Assembly: GCF_037914945.1 (NCBI RefSeq)
Contig: NZ_CP149790.1
Coordinates: forward strand, 147,847-211,846
Direction: 5' to 3'
Source: Haloterrigena sp. KLK7
GTDB taxonomy: Archaea > Halobacteriota > Halobacteria > Halobacteriales > Natrialbaceae
DNA length: 64,000 bases
Shown: positions 61,534 to 64,000 of the stretch, piece by piece
Numbering within the stretch: position 1 is the stretch's first letter
Layout: each line of letters begins with the position of its first letter
The notes under the pieces: generated by a model
Databases searched by the model: none
Told to the model about the DNA's origin: nothing
The model's input: the letters and a program-made list of their open reading frames with translations, nothing else
Position numbers and translations under genes: made by a program

Positions 61534-63475
61534 TCAACTCCTCCCGGACGTCGTCGCCGAGCGTGTAGGTCCGCTCGGTGGGACGGTCGAGGACCCCCTC
61601 GGTCCGCAGCTCCGAGAGGAGACTCTGGACCGCGACCGTCGATCGATCGACCGCCTCGGCGACGGTCGCCGTCTCGAGCGGCCCGTTTCGGGCCAGGAGG
61701 GCCAGCGTCCGCCGTCCCGTCGCCGCCGTACACTGCGACTGCTCGGCCGCCGTCTCGAGACGCTCGTCGATCCAGTCGCCCTCGAACAGGTCCTCGAACG
61801 ACGACTCGTCGATCCCGGTCGTCTCGAGATCACGCGTTTTACCGACCCGTTCGGCGCCGTCTCGGTCGCTACCGTCCCGTTCATCGTCGCCGCCGTTCCG
61901 TTCGGCGGCTCCCCAGTCACCGCTGCCGTTCCAGTCGTTCCTCCTTCGGTCGCCGTCGCTGGTCCAGTCGCCCCTTCTCTGCTCGCCGTCGCTGTTCCGG
62001 CCGCTCCTCCTCCGCTCGCTATCGTTGTTCCGGCCGCTCTTCCTCCGCTCGCCGTTGCCATTCCGTTCAGTCCCCCCCTGATTGCCGCCGTTTCCGTCGT
62101 CCCCGTCGTCACGCTCGAGGACCTCCTGTATCGACGTGAATCCGAACTCGACCGCGTCACCGCCGGCGCGGATGATTTCGTCGTCCGTCCCCGCCGTCTC
62201 GTCCGTCTCGTTCGCTTCGGACGCGGTCTCCTCGAGTTCCCGAATGCGATCCCGCAACCGCTCGTTTTCCTCGCGGAGCGTTTCTATCGTCTCCGTTCGG
62301 GAGTCGAGCGTCGTCTCGAGCGTTTCGATGCGCTCCCGTCGGTCCTCGAGTTCCTCCCGGAGCTCGTCGCGCTCGTCCTCGAGGTCGACGATCTCGTCGT
62401 GGAGGCGTCGCAGTTCCTCGTCGTTGCCGCCGCCGAGTTCCGTCTGGACCGTCTCCTTCCGAGTCAGCGCGTCGGCCATCTGTTTGGCCGCCGACGAGAC
62501 GTCCCGCGCGGACTCGAGTTCGTCCTCCAGGGTCTCGATCCGTTTTTCCTTCTTCGCGAGTTCGTTCTCGAGTTCGTTGATCCGATCCCGTTCGCGCTCC
62601 TTTCGCTCCGAAATGTCCTGGAGGTCGCCGACCAGCGCGTCCGAGACGGACTTGAGCTCGGGTCGCTCGAAGTCGTCGAGTCCGGGGGTCGCGCCCGCGT
62701 CGAAGGTCCGCTTGCGACGGAACTGGACCTTCCGGACGTCGACCTCGGTCCAGTCGGTCTGGACGAACGCCTGTCCGTCGTTCAGTTCGGAGACGAGTTC
62801 CGAGTACTCGGTGTCGATGATCCGGCCGACGACCTTGGTGTCGTTGTCCCAGGTCAGTCGGTGCCAGACGAGCCAGTTGGCCTGCGTGATGAAGTCCTTC
62901 TTGACGTCCGCGGGCCGCTGGCTGATCCCCAGAATGCCCAGTCCGTGCTTGCGGCCGCGCTTGCTGATCTTGATCAGCAGGTTCCCCGTCTCGCCGACGC
63001 CGCCGCCCTCCGGGATGTACTCGTGGACCTCCTCGACGACCAGCAGGAAGGGCTTCTTCATCTTCTTCTCCTTGACGAACAGCTGGCGGGCGATCTTGCG
63101 CAGCAGTTCGTCGGCCACCTCCTCGTCGAGGTAGCCCGAGACGTCTAAGATGATCGGGACGTTCTCCTCGAGGGCGAGACTCGCCATCTGTTCGGCGTGC
63201 TCCGGTCCGATCTGGATGTCACACTCCTCGTCGGCGCCGGCGTGGAGCATCTCGTACTCCTCCTTGAGCCCGTAGTACTCGCCGTCGGTGTCGACGATCA
63301 GGAGGGGAAAGCCGGCCTCGAGCAACTCCTCGGCGATGACCGACGCGGTGTTTGACTTCCCCGAGCCGGACTTGCCGGTAACGAACCCGCGGCCGGTCAG
63401 CAGTTCGACGACCGGAAGCCACAGGTCCGATCCGTCGTCGGTCTCGCCGACCAGGATCTCTCGCTGATCGCTCAC
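61511..63475 (-). CDS. HerA-type ATPase with coiled coil and winged helix
   Basis: 654 residues. GKSGSGKS at residues 34-41 is the Walker A loop, FLLVVEEVHEY near 145 the Walker B strand, and KRGRKHGLGILGISQRPADV the HerA arginine/sensor region. Residues about 285-430 form a long coiled coil (Glu/Leu/Arg heptads). Residues about 455-560 are an Arg/Asn/Gly/Asp-rich linker with repeated RRxSGRNxD units. The C-terminus (LALLARNGPLETATVAEAVD, then VAVQSLLSELRTEGVLDRP) is a winged helix. HerA-like ATPases translocate DNA; here no NurA partner is in view. Confidence 0.88.
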   Translation of the reverse strand: MSDQREILVGETDDGSDLWLPVVELLTGRGFVTGKSGSGKSNTASVIAEELLEAGFPLLIVDTDGEYYGLKEEYEMLHAGADEECDIQIGPEHAEQMASLALEENVPIILDVSGYLDEEVADELLRKIARQLFVKEKKMKKPFLLVVEEVHEYIPEGGGVGETGNLLIKISKRGRKHGLGILGISQRPADVKKDFITQANWLVWHRLTWDNDTKVVGRIIDTEYSELVSELNDGQAFVQTDWTEVDVRKVQFRRKRTFDAGATPGLDDFERPELKSVSDALVGDLQDISERKERERDRINELENELAKKEKRIETLEDELESARDVSSAAKQMADALTRKETVQTELGGGNDEELRRLHDEIVDLEDERDELREELEDRRERIETLETTLDSRTETIETLREENERLRDRIRELEETASEANETDETAGTDDEIIRAGGDAVEFGFTSIQEVLERDDGDDGNGGNQGGTERNGNGERRKSGRNNDSERRRSGRNSDGEQRRGDWTSDGDRRRNDWNGSGDWGAAERNGGDDERDGSDRDGAERVGKTRDLETTGIDESSFEDLFEGDWIDERLETAAEQSQCTAATGRRTLALLARNGPLETATVAEAVDRSTVAVQSLLSELRTEGVLDRPTERTYTLGDDVREELTTAARVD

Positions 63476-63508
63476 CGACCCACCACCTCGAGCGCGCGCG
63501 ACGTAGTC

Positions 63509-63516
63509 ATATATGG
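63509..63516 (-). promoter_or_regulatory. TATA-like box of the HerA-type ATPase gene
   Basis: CATATATG, 34-41 bases before ATG 63475, followed by a GGTGG-rich stretch that could serve as ribosome site. Confidence 0.4.
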
Positions 63517-63609
63517 GTACACTCCGAATACGGCACCTTGAATATTGGCCTCGTCGGACGGTCTCCCTCGCACCACGTTCCGGTTTCGGCTACGGTCCTC
63601 TGCCAGTAC

Positions 63610-63955
63610 AACACAGTTCAAACAGTGTAGAATGTTCACACCGTCTGAAATGCTTTCGACGTCGGGTTCCTCTCGGGCGGTCGCTCTCGCAGTCGCCGCC
63701 GTCCGTTCACGGCTCGCACTATCTCCGGGGAATCAGAAGAATGTCCACACAGTGTACAATGTCACCACTACGTGAACGGTGTCACTCCCCGTCCGGATGC
63801 GATGTCGTCGCGGGCTCCGGAACCGGGATCGCCGGTCGGTCGTGAGCGCGTACTCGAGTCGTCACTACAGTGAACCGCGTACGATGTCGGGACCGCCCGA
63901 ACTTTTCGAGAAGTCCCTACCGTTTACACTGTGTACAATGTTTAGACAGTCTAGA
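63610..63955. repeat. Dispersed GTGTACAATGT-type sites
   Basis: GTGTACAATGT occurs exactly at 63752-63762 and 63931-63941, as GTGTAGAATGT at 63625-63635 and as a weaker CGCGTACGATGT at 63876-63887. After a four-base spacer the first and last are followed by ACCGTCTGA and ACAGTCTAG. ACAGTGTAC on the 5' side makes the block partly palindromic. It looks like a set of operator-type or replication-type binding sites; the owner is unknown. Confidence 0.55.
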
Positions 63956-64000
63956 GCTTGGGGCCGAGAGTGCTACTGGCCGAAATACCAGTACAGCCGG

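Larger units (their letters stand above)
63476..64000. other. Gene-free right end with repeated sites
   Basis: I see no gene. The main content is a series of GTGTACAATGT-type sites from 63620 to 63955, described as a repeat entry. Confidence 0.5.

Noticed and set aside
1..64000. tRNA, rRNA or CRISPR arrays
   Set aside because: I saw no rRNA-like block, no cloverleaf-type tRNA sequence with a GGTTCGAATCC-like arm, and no regularly spaced repeats with unique spacers. A covariance-model scan would be needed to exclude a tRNA fully.

Overview
The window looks like chromosomal DNA of a halophilic archaeon. The coding sequence is GC-rich with many GAC/GAG/GTC codons and the predicted proteins are strongly acidic. 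It carries typically haloarchaeal families: Bat-type HTH_10 regulators, a 63-residue protein beginning MGFGSYDESEQ, PGF-CTERM surface proteins, Tat-exported proteins and leaderless-style promoters. The genus cannot be fixed from sequence alone; a member of the Natrialbales is my inference.

About 8.6-46 kb, plus an outlying block at 57.5-61.5 kb, is a large surface-glycan (exopolysaccharide or surface-glycoprotein) locus. It encodes a Wzx-like flippase, two GT4 and two DUF354 glycosyltransferases, two GT-C-like membrane proteins, two polysaccharide deacetylases, a UDP-GlcNAc 2-epimerase (wecB), and a Gfo/Idh - DUF362 - SDR operon. It also has three alkaline-phosphatase-superfamily phosphodiesterases, three FemAB-like transferases, a GNAT, a formyltransferase-like protein, a PP-loop protein, an asparagine-synthetase-like protein without its glutaminase cysteine, a DegT-like PLP enzyme, a DUF1616 membrane protein with an acidic repeat tail, and two PGF-CTERM proteins. 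The housekeeping amino-sugar genes glmS and a glmU-like gene lie at 52.5-56 kb.

Five paralogous genes (450, 4434-, 6012-, 10763-, 25719) encode a modular Tat-exported family: a parallel beta-helix-like N-terminal region followed by zero to five modules of about 85-100 residues. One member is only a single module with no signal peptide.

The main finding is regulatory. Nearly every transcription unit of the glycan locus has an octamer close to CATAACAA, always pointing toward its gene and usually 27-65 bases before the start codon. It is absent in front of the beta-helix genes, which have ordinary TATA-like boxes at a constant 29-32 bases, and I did not find it upstream of glmS, glmU or the universal stress gene. 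The octamer therefore marks out a probable regulon or promoter class. The gene content also resembles bacterial XrtA/PEP-CTERM exopolysaccharide loci, with PGF-CTERM proteins in place of PEP-CTERM proteins.

The right flank holds a universal stress protein, two HTH_10 regulators, small zinc-ribbon and winged-helix proteins, a HerA-type ATPase, and a gene-free end with repeated GTGTACAATGT-type sites.
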